Shown here: piece by piece, positions 34,902 through 42,876 of the stretch
How the letters are laid out: every line of letters begins with the position of its first letter
Position numbering within the stretch: position 1 is the stretch's first letter
From: JAHEAO01 sp942492375
Lineage (GTDB): Bacteria; Pseudomonadota; Alphaproteobacteria; Rhodobacterales; Rhodobacteraceae
Direction of reading: 5' to 3'
NCBI GenBank assembly: GCA_942492375.1
Contig: CALOEL010000014.1
Coordinates: 496,001-560,000, forward strand
DNA: 64,000 nucleotides
Translations under genes and position numbers: made by a program
The notes under the pieces: generated by a model
What the model saw: the letters and a program-made list of their open reading frames with translations, nothing else
The model's database searches: none
What the model was told of the DNA's origin: nothing

Positions 34902-35398
34902 CCCTGTTTCCCGATCTTGGCGGCGCGCTTCAGCAGCATCTGGCGTTTCATGGGCGACAGGTGGTCGAAATACATCCTGCCGTTCAGGTGGTCGATCTGG
35001 TGCTGCACAGATGTGGCCCAGAGACCGACGAAATCCCGGTCCTCAATCTCGCCCCCAGCATTCAGGAACCGCACGGTCACCGCGCGGGGGCGTTCGATCC
35101 GCGCCGAGACGCCGGGCAGGTTCGGGCTGGCTTCTTCATGGGCGCGCAGCTTGACCGATGCATGGAGGATTTCGGGATTGGCCATGCGCACCGCTTGCCC
35201 GCGTTCCTCCGAGGCGTCGACGACTGCCAGCCGCTTCATCACTCCGATCTGCGGCGCGGCAAGGCCGACGCCCGGCATCGCCTCCATCACCGCGATCATC
35301 TCCTCCCAGATCGCCCGGGTCTCGTCCGTCACGGCCTCGACCGGCGCGGCGGAGCTGCGCAATCTGCGGTCGGGCCAGGGAAGCAGGTTGCGGGTCAC
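34898..35398 (-). CDS. Peptide-deformylase-like protein lacking catalytic residues
   Basis: The 166-residue protein aligns with peptide deformylase over its length: motif I is intact (GVGLAAPQ, 43-50). However, the metal-binding Cys motif EGCLS is replaced by EASPN (89-93), and the HEXXH motif reads HQIDH (133-137), so catalytic Glu and the Cys ligand are both gone. It is therefore probably not a deformylase, or has a changed activity. It starts with GTG at 35398 overlapping the true def stop (GTGA), and is coupled to fmt at its end. Confidence 0.88.
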   Translation of the reverse strand: MTRNLLPWPDRRLRSSAAPVEAVTDETRAIWEEMIAVMEAMPGVGLAAPQIGVMKRLAVVDASEERGQAVRMANPEILHASVKLRAHEEASPNLPGVSARIERPRAVTVRFLNAGGEIEDRDFVGLWATSVQHQIDHLNGRMYFDHLSPMKRQMLLKRAAKIGKQG

Positions 35399-35925
35399 GC
35401 CCGCGCCATCTCGCGCTTCAACTTCTGCATCTTGCGGGTGATCATCTGACGCTTCAGCGGCTTGAGGTAGTCGATGAAGAGCTTGCCGTTCAGGTGGTCG
35501 ATCTCGTGCTGGACGCAGGTGGCCCAGAGCCCGTCGAACTGTTCCTCGCGGGTCTTTCCGTCGCGGTCGAGCCAGGTCACGCGGACCTCGGCGGGCCGTT
35601 CGACATCGGCGAAGTTTTCGGGGATCGACAGGCAGCCTTCTTCGTAGACGCTGGTTTCCTCGGAGGTCCAGGTGATTTCCGGATTGAACAATGTCATCGG
35701 GCGCGGCGGCGCGCCGTCCTCCTTGACGCAATCCATCACCAGAAGCCGCTGCAGCACGCCGACCTGCGGCGCGGCCAGGCCGACGCCGGGCGCGTCGTAC
35801 ATCGTTTCCAGCATGTCGTCGGCCAGCGTCAGCAACTCCGGCGTGATGGCAGCCACCGGCTCGCAGCGCTTTTTCAGCCGCGGGTCGGGATGCAGGAGGA
35901 TCGGTCGGATGGTCATGCCGTTCAT
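35395..35925 (-). CDS. def: Peptide deformylase
   Basis: The 176-residue enzyme has all three motifs intact: GVGLAAPQ (47-54), EGCLS with Cys98, and QHEIDH with His140, Glu141 and His144. It removes the N-formyl group from nascent proteins. First gene of the def-def2-fmt-membrane proteins operon. Either the ATG at 35925 or the one at 35916 could be used; the second gives the more typical N-terminus MTIRPIL. Confidence 0.96.
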   Translation of the reverse strand: MNGMTIRPILLHPDPRLKKRCEPVAAITPELLTLADDMLETMYDAPGVGLAAPQVGVLQRLLVMDCVKEDGAPPRPMTLFNPEITWTSEETSVYEEGCLSIPENFADVERPAEVRVTWLDRDGKTREEQFDGLWATCVQHEIDHLNGKLFIDYLKPLKRQMITRKMQKLKREMARA

Positions 35926-36009
35926 TTAGGCGATGGCCCGCGGTGGCGCAACGGCTCTTGCAGGCGGGATGCGGCAGGCTAGTGTGGCGGCAACAGACAG
36001 GAGCTATTG

Positions 36010-37185
36010 ATGACGTTCGACTTCGACACGCCCTCCCCGATGCGCGGCAACCATTCGATGAAGTATGACGATATGGAAAAGTACATGGGCGTCAGCGGCG
36101 ATGATATCATCGCGATGTGGGTGGCGGATATGGATTTCCGCGCCGCGGATTGCATCCGTGACGCCTTGCGCGCCGAGATCGACAATGGCTTCCTCGGCTA
36201 TTTCGGCGATGCCCGCCCGGTGTCGGAAACAGTCGGGCGCTGGCTCGAAGAACGCCACGGCTGGACGACGGAACCCGACGGCATCTATTACTGCCATGGT
36301 GTCGTCGCCGGCTTTGCCGCCGTGCTGGAGGCGTTCTCCGATCCGGGCGATGCGATCATCGTGTTTTCACCGGTCTATCACTCGTTCTTCAGCAAGACCC
36401 GCGCCAAGGGCCGGGAGGTGTTGCAAAGCCCGCTTGTGGAACGCGAGGGTCGCTTCGAAATGGACCTCGATGCGCTGGCCCGCAGTTTGACCGGGCGCGA
36501 GAAGGCGCTGGTCTTCTGTTCGCCGCACAATCCCGGGGGGCGGCTTTGGTCGGCGGAGGAGATCCGCGCGGTGGCGGAATTCTGCGAGGCGCATGACCTG
36601 ATCCTGATCTCCGACGAGATCCACATGGACCTGACCCATCCCGGCGCCCGGCATGTTCCGACACTGACCGCCGCGCCGAAGTCGCGGTCGCGTTTGGTCG
36701 TGCTGACCGCCGCGTCGAAGGCGTTCAACATGGCGGGCGGAGAGACCGGCATGGTCATCATCCCCGACGCGGACCTTCGCGCGAGGTTCCGCCCGGCCCA
36801 TTTCGCGCTCGGCGGAACGCCGAACCGGTTCGGCATGGCGATGCTTCAGGCCGCATTCACCGATGGTGGCGACTGGCTGGAGGCGGCGCGTGCCCGGATC
36901 GCCGAGAATTTCGCGCTCTGGCATGACCGGATCGGTGCGTTGCCGGGGATCGGCGTGATGGATATGCAGTCGACCTATCTTGCCTGGGTCGATTTCACCG
37001 GCACCGGATTGGACGAGAAACAGATCGACGAACGCATCGCCAAGGTTGCGCGGATCGCGGCCAGTCCCGGCACGGCGTTCGGGATCGGCGGCGATCTGCA
37101 CCGGCGGTTCAACCTGGCGATGCCGCGCGCGCGGCTTGTCGAGGCGATAGAGCGGATCGAAGCCGCCTTCGCGGATCTGCAATAA
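36010..37185 (+). CDS. patB: MalY/PatB-family PLP aminotransferase (cystathionine beta-lyase type)
   Basis: The 391-residue fold-type I PLP enzyme has the N-terminal segment MWVADMDFRAADCI of the MalY/PatB family, SPHNPGGRLWS, ISDEIHMDL and the PLP lysine in TAASKAFNMAGG. Members cleave cystathionine or cysteine to pyruvate, ammonia and a thiol, or act as aminotransferases. The ATG at 36010 follows AGGAGC; the adjacent in-frame TTG is less likely. Monocistronic. Confidence 0.9.
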   Translation: MTFDFDTPSPMRGNHSMKYDDMEKYMGVSGDDIIAMWVADMDFRAADCIRDALRAEIDNGFLGYFGDARPVSETVGRWLEERHGWTTEPDGIYYCHGVVAGFAAVLEAFSDPGDAIIVFSPVYHSFFSKTRAKGREVLQSPLVEREGRFEMDLDALARSLTGREKALVFCSPHNPGGRLWSAEEIRAVAEFCEAHDLILISDEIHMDLTHPGARHVPTLTAAPKSRSRLVVLTAASKAFNMAGGETGMVIIPDADLRARFRPAHFALGGTPNRFGMAMLQAAFTDGGDWLEAARARIAENFALWHDRIGALPGIGVMDMQSTYLAWVDFTGTGLDEKQIDERIAKVARIAASPGTAFGIGGDLHRRFNLAMPRARLVEAIERIEAAFADLQ

Positions 37186-37208
37186 GAAGAATGAACGCGG
37201 TCCCTGAG

Positions 37209-37553
37209 CTATCGCAGCAGAGCCACCGGCGCGTTCTCGTCCCGGCAGAAGTCAAGCGGCGCCTTGTCCAGAACGGCGGTGTTCCACTTGAATTCGTACA
37301 CCATCTCGTCGTCCTCTTCTTCCGAGGCAACAATCAGACACTGAGAGAGGTGTCGTGCGCCGTCGTAAAGATCGACCAGTCCGCGCAGATGCGGTGCGTT
37401 CCGGGCATCAAGCGCGAGGCCATCTTCCCAGATGCGCAACACCGGGAATATGTCGTCGCCAGCATGGACGCGAAGCCGTGACTTTCGGCGCAGGTCGCGT
37501 TTGCGGGCAAGTTCCAGCCCCTCGCGCACTTCTTTCGGCAGCATATCCGTCAT
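37209..37553 (-). CDS. Conserved hypothetical protein
   Basis: A soluble 114-residue protein begins with an acidic/basic helix (LPKEVREGLELARKRDLRRK), then a mostly beta region (RLRVHAGDDIFPVLRIWEDG) and an acidic turn (SEEEDDEMVYEFKW). No motif ties it to a known enzyme, although the N-terminal part recalls small uncharacterised rhodobacterial proteins. It is downstream of cobM on the same strand but separated by 106 bp. Confidence 0.7.
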   Translation of the reverse strand: MTDMLPKEVREGLELARKRDLRRKSRLRVHAGDDIFPVLRIWEDGLALDARNAPHLRGLVDLYDGARHLSQCLIVASEEEDDEMVYEFKWNTAVLDKAPLDFCRDENAPVALLR

Positions 37554-37659
37554 CGGCCGTCTCCGATCCCTCCGGTTCTCAAGGATGACGGCATAACGTC
37601 TCAGGTCAAGTAAAGGTTCTATGACGCCGGCAAAAACAGCAGAGTTCCGGCGATCCGGC

Positions 37660-38430
37660 CTACTTTGTTGCGACTTTCGGGCGCAATACATGCGGCACCG
37701 CCGGATCGTACAGCGCCGAATCGCGGAACGCCTGGCCTTCGCGCAAGGCGGGGCCAACCAGAATCAGTGCGGTGCGGGTGATCTTCTCGGCCCGCACCTT
37801 GGCGTGGATGTCGGCCAGCGTGCCGCGGATCAGCAACTGGTCCGGCCAGCCGACGCGATAGGCGATGACCACCGGGCAGTCGGCGCCGTAATGCGGCGAC
37901 AGCCGGCGCTCGATCTCGCGCAGGTTCCGCACGCCCAGGTGGATCGCGAGCGTCGCGCCGGTGCGGGCGAAGTTCTCCAGGGTTTCGCCGGCGGGCATCG
38001 CGGTGGATTTCATCGAGACTCGGGTCAACACGATCGACTGCGCGATCTCGGGGATCGTCAGTTCCTGACCCAAAGCGGCCGCGGCGGCGGCATAGGCCGG
38101 CACGCCGGGGATGATCTGGTAATCGATCTCGTCGGCGCGCAGCCGCCTGATCTGTTCGGCGATGGCGCCGTAAAGCGACGGGTCGCCGGAATGGACGCGG
38201 GCGACGTTCTGGCCGCGCTGATGGGCCGCGACGATCTCGGCATGGGTCTCGTCCAGCGTCATCGGCGCGGTATCGAGAACCCGGGCGCCCTGGGGCGCGC
38301 AGGCGACGACCTCGGACGGCACCAGCGAGCCGGCATAGAGACAGACCGGACATTCGCCGATCACGCGTTCGGCCTTCCGGGTCAGCAGTTCGGGGTCGCC
38401 GGGGCCGGCGCCGATGAAAAACACCGTCAT
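37660..38430 (-). CDS. cobM: Precorrin-4 C11-methyltransferase
   Basis: The 256-residue tetrapyrrole methylase has GAGPGDPELLTRKA, ARVHSGDPSLYGAIAEQ and PGVPAYAAAAAALG. It methylates C11 of precorrin-4 with SAM. The ATG overlaps the CobJ stop (ATGA). It is the last gene of the corrin operon here; CobK, which often follows, is absent. Confidence 0.95.
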   Translation of the reverse strand: MTVFFIGAGPGDPELLTRKAERVIGECPVCLYAGSLVPSEVVACAPQGARVLDTAPMTLDETHAEIVAAHQRGQNVARVHSGDPSLYGAIAEQIRRLRADEIDYQIIPGVPAYAAAAAALGQELTIPEIAQSIVLTRVSMKSTAMPAGETLENFARTGATLAIHLGVRNLREIERRLSPHYGADCPVVIAYRVGWPDQLLIRGTLADIHAKVRAEKITRTALILVGPALREGQAFRDSALYDPAVPHVLRPKVATK

Positions 38431-40286
38431 GCCTTGCCCCGTTTCTTCTTGACCAAAATATCCCCGCCGGGGGGAACCGCCCTGTCCGCCAGATCGCCGT
38501 CGATCTTCCGGGCATAGCCGCGGGGGGTGTACATCCTCGGCCCTTCGCCCAGCATCGCCAGCCGCGAATTCGACGACCCGACCAGAACGACGGTCAGCAT
38601 GTCCACCTCGTCGACATCCAGATCGGCCAGCCGCCGATAGCGGACATGCTCCTCCGACCGACCGAGCGACGATGCGAGCATGACCGGCGTATCCTCGGGT
38701 CGGTGCCGCAACAGGATATCCCGCGCCTCGGCCAGCAATGTGCGTCGTTTCATTGAGACGGGATTGTAGAAGGCGATCACGAAATCCCCCTCTGCCGCCG
38801 CTTGCAGCCGCCGCAGGATGTCGTCGCGCGGCGTCAGCAGGTCCGACAGCGAGATCGCGCAGAAATCGTGTCCCAGCGGTGCCCCGGCCCGCGCGGCGGC
38901 GGCCTGCAGCGCCGAGACGCCGGGCGAGCAGACCACCTCGACCCGGCGGGCGGCGTCGGATACGCCCTGCGCCTCCGGCCCGCGATCCAGCAGTTCGAAG
39001 ACCAGCGCCGCCATGGCGTAGATCCCGGCATCTCCGGAACAGACCAGCGCGACATTGCGGCCCTCACCGGCGCGTTCGAGCGCGTAGCGGCAACGCTCCT
39101 CCTCGCCGCCAAGCGGGAAATCCGAGCGTTGCCTGCCGGCGGCGAGCGGGCCGAGAAGATCAATGTACAATCCGTATCCGACAAGTTCGTCGGCCTCTGC
39201 GACAAGGTGCGACACTTCCGGCGTGCGCCACGCCGCTTGTCCGGGGCCGATCCCCACGACCGAAAGCCGTCCGCGCGGGCGGCCCGGCAGGTCGATCAGC
39301 ACCTCGTCCGACCGCGCCAGCGCCATGGTGCAGGTCGGCCCTTTCACCTTCGCCAGCGCCAGTCGCGCCTCCGGCCCCGCGCAGGCCAAGGCCGCGCCCT
39401 CGGCGACGCCGTGGCAGCCGACCTCGGCAAAGACCACCTCTGACGGATTGGCCAGACGCCCGGCTTCGGCCTCCAGCTCTGCGGCGGTGAACAGGCGCAG
39501 CGGCACGTCCAGGCGGCGGGCGGTCTCGATCATCGCCGGTTCGTCGCCCTTCAGGTCGATCGAGGCGACTGCGGCGATCGCGCCCGGCGCGACCCCGGCA
39601 CCGGCCAGTTCCGTCGTCACGAGGCTCCACATATCCTCGGGATCGGCACCGCGCGCGCAGCCCAGCCCGAGGACCAGCCGCTGGGGGTGATAGACCAGCG
39701 TATCGGAGCCGCCATCGGCCGGCGCCTCGGTCGCCAGAAGCGACACCTGTCCGCCCGGATCATGTTCCAGACCCAGCGGGTTCTCGCCGCCGGTCCGCGC
39801 GCCCGCACCGGACAGCAGGGCCGCCATCACGTCCTTCGCATCGCCGGGATTCGCCAGCCGCCAGCCCGCCGGTGGTTCATCCAGCGCCACACCCAGCGCG
39901 ACGTCGCCCGCCGTAGTCACCGCCGCCGTGCCTCCGAGCGCCTCGGCCACCCTGCGCGCCAGCCGGTTCGCGCCGCGATGACCGCCCAGGAGCGGCACGA
40001 CGACCGCGCCGTCATCCGAAACCGAGATCACCGGCGGCTCGGCGCGCTTGTCGGCCAGCAGCGGTGCCACAGCGCGGATCAGGATGCCCGAGGCACAGAC
40101 GCCCACCACCGGGATGCCGGCGGCAAAGAGCGCGCGAACGTGCTCCAGCGCGTCGGCAAAGAAGGCGTCGGCCTTGCCGACGCGGCCGTCGCGCCCGTGG
40201 ACCGCCGCGCCGAGCGCGCCCGCCACCTTGTGCGCCACGGCCTCACCATGGCCGGAAATCGCCACCACAACCGGAGTCAGAGCCAA
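38427..40286 (-). CDS. cobJ: CbiG-CobJ fusion: cobalamin protein CbiG/CobE plus precorrin-3B C17-methyltransferase
   Basis: The 619-residue protein is a natural fusion. Residues 1-150 are CbiG N-terminal-like (GVCASGILIRAVAPLLADK, PLLGGHRGANRLA). Residues 200-325 are the CbiG C-terminal/CobE domain (LGLGCARGADPEDMW). From about 338 it is the CobJ methylase (VVGIGPGQ, VCSGDAGIYAMAAL). CobJ methylates C17 and contracts the ring; CobE/CbiG assist in ring handling. The last 15 residues (PPGGDILVKKKRGKA) are encoded by a copy of the dispersed element. It overlaps cobI by 10 bases and cobM by 4. Confidence 0.94.
   Translation of the reverse strand: MALTPVVVAISGHGEAVAHKVAGALGAAVHGRDGRVGKADAFFADALEHVRALFAAGIPVVGVCASGILIRAVAPLLADKRAEPPVISVSDDGAVVVPLLGGHRGANRLARRVAEALGGTAAVTTAGDVALGVALDEPPAGWRLANPGDAKDVMAALLSGAGARTGGENPLGLEHDPGGQVSLLATEAPADGGSDTLVYHPQRLVLGLGCARGADPEDMWSLVTTELAGAGVAPGAIAAVASIDLKGDEPAMIETARRLDVPLRLFTAAELEAEAGRLANPSEVVFAEVGCHGVAEGAALACAGPEARLALAKVKGPTCTMALARSDEVLIDLPGRPRGRLSVVGIGPGQAAWRTPEVSHLVAEADELVGYGLYIDLLGPLAAGRQRSDFPLGGEEERCRYALERAGEGRNVALVCSGDAGIYAMAALVFELLDRGPEAQGVSDAARRVEVVCSPGVSALQAAAARAGAPLGHDFCAISLSDLLTPRDDILRRLQAAAEGDFVIAFYNPVSMKRRTLLAEARDILLRHRPEDTPVMLASSLGRSEEHVRYRRLADLDVDEVDMLTVVLVGSSNSRLAMLGEGPRMYTPRGYARKIDGDLADRAVPPGGDILVKKKRGKA
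38448..38472 (+). repeat. Dispersed element, copy 3 (inside the cobJ coding end)
   Basis: The plus strand reads CTTGACC then AAAATATCCCCGCCGGGG, sharing the core with the copies at 6927 and 42821. It lies wholly inside the cbiG-cobJ reading frame just before its stop and encodes part of the C-terminal tail. Confidence 0.8.
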
Positions 40287-40978
40287 GGGTCGGTTCCTTT
40301 CGCAAGCAGGATCATCGAGAAATAGGGCGCATAGGACGGCGCTTCGGCCAGCGGGCAGACCCGTTCCTCGGGCAGGCTGGCGCGTTCGACATAGACCGCG
40401 CGGTGGGTCAGCCCCAGCGCGTCGATCACCGCGCGGATCTTCGGCAGATGCCGCCCGACCTTCAGGATCGCGACGCTTTCCGCGCCTTCGATCCGGCTCC
40501 GCAACTCGGCTTCCGGCAGCGGACCGGGCAGGATCGTCAGCCGCTCGTTCCGAGCGGCAAGCGGCATGCCCGCACGCGCGGCGCAGGCGGTGACGCTGGT
40601 GACACCGGGGATCACCTCGACCCGGAACCGGGTCGAGAGGCGGGCGAAGAGATACATGAACGAGCCGTAGAAAAACGGATCGCCCTCGCAGAGGCAGGCC
40701 ACATCATCACCGCCGTCCAGCGCTTCCGCGATCCGGCCAGCCGCTAGATCATAGGCGGTCTGCGCCGGCTCCCGGGCCTGGGTCATCGGCACCGAGATCA
40801 CGATCTCCCGCGCGTCCGGCGCGATCAGATGTGCCGCGATCGAGCGGGCGAAGCTGGCCCCGCCCTCGAGCGACGGATAGGCCACGACCTTCGCCGCGCC
40901 GATCAGCCGCGCCGCCTTCAGCGTCATCAGCTCCGGATCGCCCGGACCGAGGCCGATACCGAACAGCGTTCCGCTCAT
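40277..40978 (-). CDS. cobI: Precorrin-2 C20-methyltransferase
   Basis: The 233-residue methylase has GIGLGPGDPELMTLKA, LCEGDPFFYGSFMYLF and PGVTSVTACAARAGMP. It adds the C20 methyl to precorrin-2 using SAM. Its ATG at 40978 overlaps the cobL stop by 4 bases; a longer in-frame extension upstream is inside cobL and can be discarded. Confidence 0.95.
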   Translation of the reverse strand: MSGTLFGIGLGPGDPELMTLKAARLIGAAKVVAYPSLEGGASFARSIAAHLIAPDAREIVISVPMTQAREPAQTAYDLAAGRIAEALDGGDDVACLCEGDPFFYGSFMYLFARLSTRFRVEVIPGVTSVTACAARAGMPLAARNERLTILPGPLPEAELRSRIEGAESVAILKVGRHLPKIRAVIDALGLTHRAVYVERASLPEERVCPLAEAPSYAPYFSMILLAKGTDPWL

Positions 40979-42177
40979 CGCTTGACGAGGCTCCATTGCG
41001 TGACCGGCATCAGCGCGCGCCAGCCGCGATAGGGCCCGACCGGTTCGGCGCGGTTGACCGCCAGCTTGACCAACTGTCCGCCATGACGCGCATGCAGATC
41101 GATCAGCACTGTCTCGGATTCCAGCGTGACCGCGTTCACCACCAGCCGTCCGAGCGGCTTCAGCGCCTCCCAGGCGGCGTTGAACACCTCTTCGGACAGT
41201 CCGCCGCCGATGAAGATCGCATCCGGTTTTTCCAAGCCTTCCAGTGCCTTGGGCGCTTCGCCCTCGATCAGTTCCAGCTTCGGCGTGCCAAGCGCCAGGG
41301 CATTTGCCGCCGCCATCGCCCGGCGGTCTGCGCGCGGCTCGATGCCCACCGCGCGGGCATAGCGGGCGCCGCGCATCCATTCGACGGCGACCGATCCGCA
41401 GCCGGTGCCGATATCCCACAGAAGCGCGCCGCGCATCGGCATCAACTTGGCCAGGGTAACGGCCCGCACCTCCTGCTTGGTCATGGTGCCGTCATGCTGG
41501 AACAATTCGTCGGCTAGCCCCGGAATCCTCGGCAGAAGCGCCGCATCCGGGGAGGCCACGCAGTCGACCGCAAGCGTGTTGAAGTCGGGCACCACGTGGT
41601 CCCAGCTTTCCGCCAGCCCGTCGAACCGCGCCTCGTCCTTGCCGCCCATCGCCGCAAGCACGGTCATCGGGCTGCGTCCGAACCCGCGCTCGGTCAGAAA
41701 GCGCGCAATCTGCGCGGGCGTCCCGGCGCCGGTTGTCAGGATCAGAAGCCTCTGTGCCGGCTGGATGAAGGCGATCATCTGCTCGACGGGTCGGCCATGC
41801 ACGGTCAGGGTTTCGACATCCGCCATTGACCAGCCCATCCGGGCGGCGGCCAGCTGAAACGCGGAAAGCTGCGGATGATAGACGATCTGATCGGGGGGTA
41901 TCGCGCGGCCGATCCGGGCGCCGACCGAGAACCATAGAGGATCGCCGGTCGCCAACACCACGACGCGCCTGCCCTTCAGGTCTTGCAAGGTCTCGACAAG
42001 CGCATCGAAGGGATGCGGCCATGCCAGGCGCTCGGCCTTCACTGCCGCGGACAGGCGATGATGCCGATCGCCGCCGATGATGATCTCGGCGGCCTCGACC
42101 ACCGCGCGTGTGGCGGAAGAAAGCCCCTCGAAGCCATCTTCGCCGATCCCCACGATGTGAAGCCAGGGCGTCGTCAT
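40975..42177 (-). CDS. cobL: Precorrin-6Y C5,15-methyltransferase (decarboxylating)
   Basis: The 400-residue bifunctional enzyme has an N-terminal CbiE-like tetrapyrrole methylase (HIVGIGEDGFEGLS, VVVLATGDPLWFSVGARI) and a C-terminal CbiT-like SAM methyltransferase (LLWDIGTGCGSVAVEWMRGA, from about residue 225). It methylates C5 and C15 and decarboxylates the C12 acetate of the ring. Its start overlaps cobH and its stop overlaps cobI. Confidence 0.96.
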   Translation of the reverse strand: MTTPWLHIVGIGEDGFEGLSSATRAVVEAAEIIIGGDRHHRLSAAVKAERLAWPHPFDALVETLQDLKGRRVVVLATGDPLWFSVGARIGRAIPPDQIVYHPQLSAFQLAAARMGWSMADVETLTVHGRPVEQMIAFIQPAQRLLILTTGAGTPAQIARFLTERGFGRSPMTVLAAMGGKDEARFDGLAESWDHVVPDFNTLAVDCVASPDAALLPRIPGLADELFQHDGTMTKQEVRAVTLAKLMPMRGALLWDIGTGCGSVAVEWMRGARYARAVGIEPRADRRAMAAANALALGTPKLELIEGEAPKALEGLEKPDAIFIGGGLSEEVFNAAWEALKPLGRLVVNAVTLESETVLIDLHARHGGQLVKLAVNRAEPVGPYRGWRALMPVTQWSLVKR

Positions 42178-42812
42178 TCGGCTTCTCCCGGCAATCCGGC
42201 CGCCAACGCGTTCACCGCCGCCGAGGCGATCGCCGAGCCGCCGCGCCGCCCGCGCAGCGTGACAAAGCCGCAGCCTCGCGGGTTCGCCGCAAGCTCGGCC
42301 TTGCTTTCGGCAGCCCCCACGAAGCCGACCGGAAAGCCGAGGATCACCGCGGGTTTCGGCCAGCCGCGATCCAGGCCTTCAAGCAAGTGAAAGAGTGCCG
42401 TCGGGGCGTTGCCTATCGCGACCACCGCGCCCTCCAGCCGCTCGCGCCACAACTCGACGGCCGCCGCCGAACGGGTGGTGCCGATCTCGGCGGCAAGTGC
42501 CGGCACAGAGGTTTCGTTCAACGTTACCACTGTTTCGCTCGTCGAAGGCAGCGCCCGCCGGATGATCCCCGCCGCCACCATCTCGCAATCGCAAAGGATC
42601 GGCGCGCCCGCGGCCAGCGCCGCCCGTCCCGCTTGGACCGCGCCATCGGAAAACGCCAGACGGTCCGCGACCTCGACCATGCCGCAGGCATGGATCAGCC
42701 GGATCGCCATCGCCTGCATCCCCGGATCGAACCGGTCGAGCCGCGCCTCGCGCCGGACGGTGGCGAAACTCTCGGCATAAATCGCGGCGGGGTCCTTCAG
42801 ATAGGGGCGCAT
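42174..42812 (-). CDS. cobH: Precorrin-8X methylmutase
   Basis: The 212-residue protein has the catalytic His in RLIHACGMVEVAD (His41) and the conserved RRALPSTSETVVTLNE and VGFVGAAESK segments. It moves a methyl group from C11 to C12, giving hydrogenobyrinate. The ATG at 42812 is the sensible start: the open frame upstream passes through the dispersed element and the cbiX gene. Confidence 0.96.
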   Translation of the reverse strand: MRPYLKDPAAIYAESFATVRREARLDRFDPGMQAMAIRLIHACGMVEVADRLAFSDGAVQAGRAALAAGAPILCDCEMVAAGIIRRALPSTSETVVTLNETSVPALAAEIGTTRSAAAVELWRERLEGAVVAIGNAPTALFHLLEGLDRGWPKPAVILGFPVGFVGAAESKAELAANPRGCGFVTLRGRRGGSAIASAAVNALAAGLPGEAE

Positions 42813-42820
42813 GCCGGTCC

Positions 42821-42854
42821 CATCATTTGTCCGGAAATATCCCCGCCGGAGGCA
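42821..42854 (+). repeat. Dispersed element, copy 4 (34 bp)
   Basis: Lies in the 64-bp gap between cbiX and cobH and matches copy 1 at 6927-6960 in 33 of 34 positions (G for A after TTTGTCCG). The shared core is AAATATCCCCGCCGGAGGCA. Confidence 0.85.
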
Positions 42855-42876
42855 CGATCTTTCGCGGAAAGATCGT
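42854..42876 (-). terminator. Perfect hairpin directly after the cbiX stop codon
   Basis: A perfect 10-bp stem (ACGATCTTTC with GAAAGATCGT) closes a 3-base loop. It begins at the base next to the cbiX stop and ends against the dispersed element. With no U tract it may be a weak terminator or an mRNA processing or stability element inside the operon. Confidence 0.55.
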
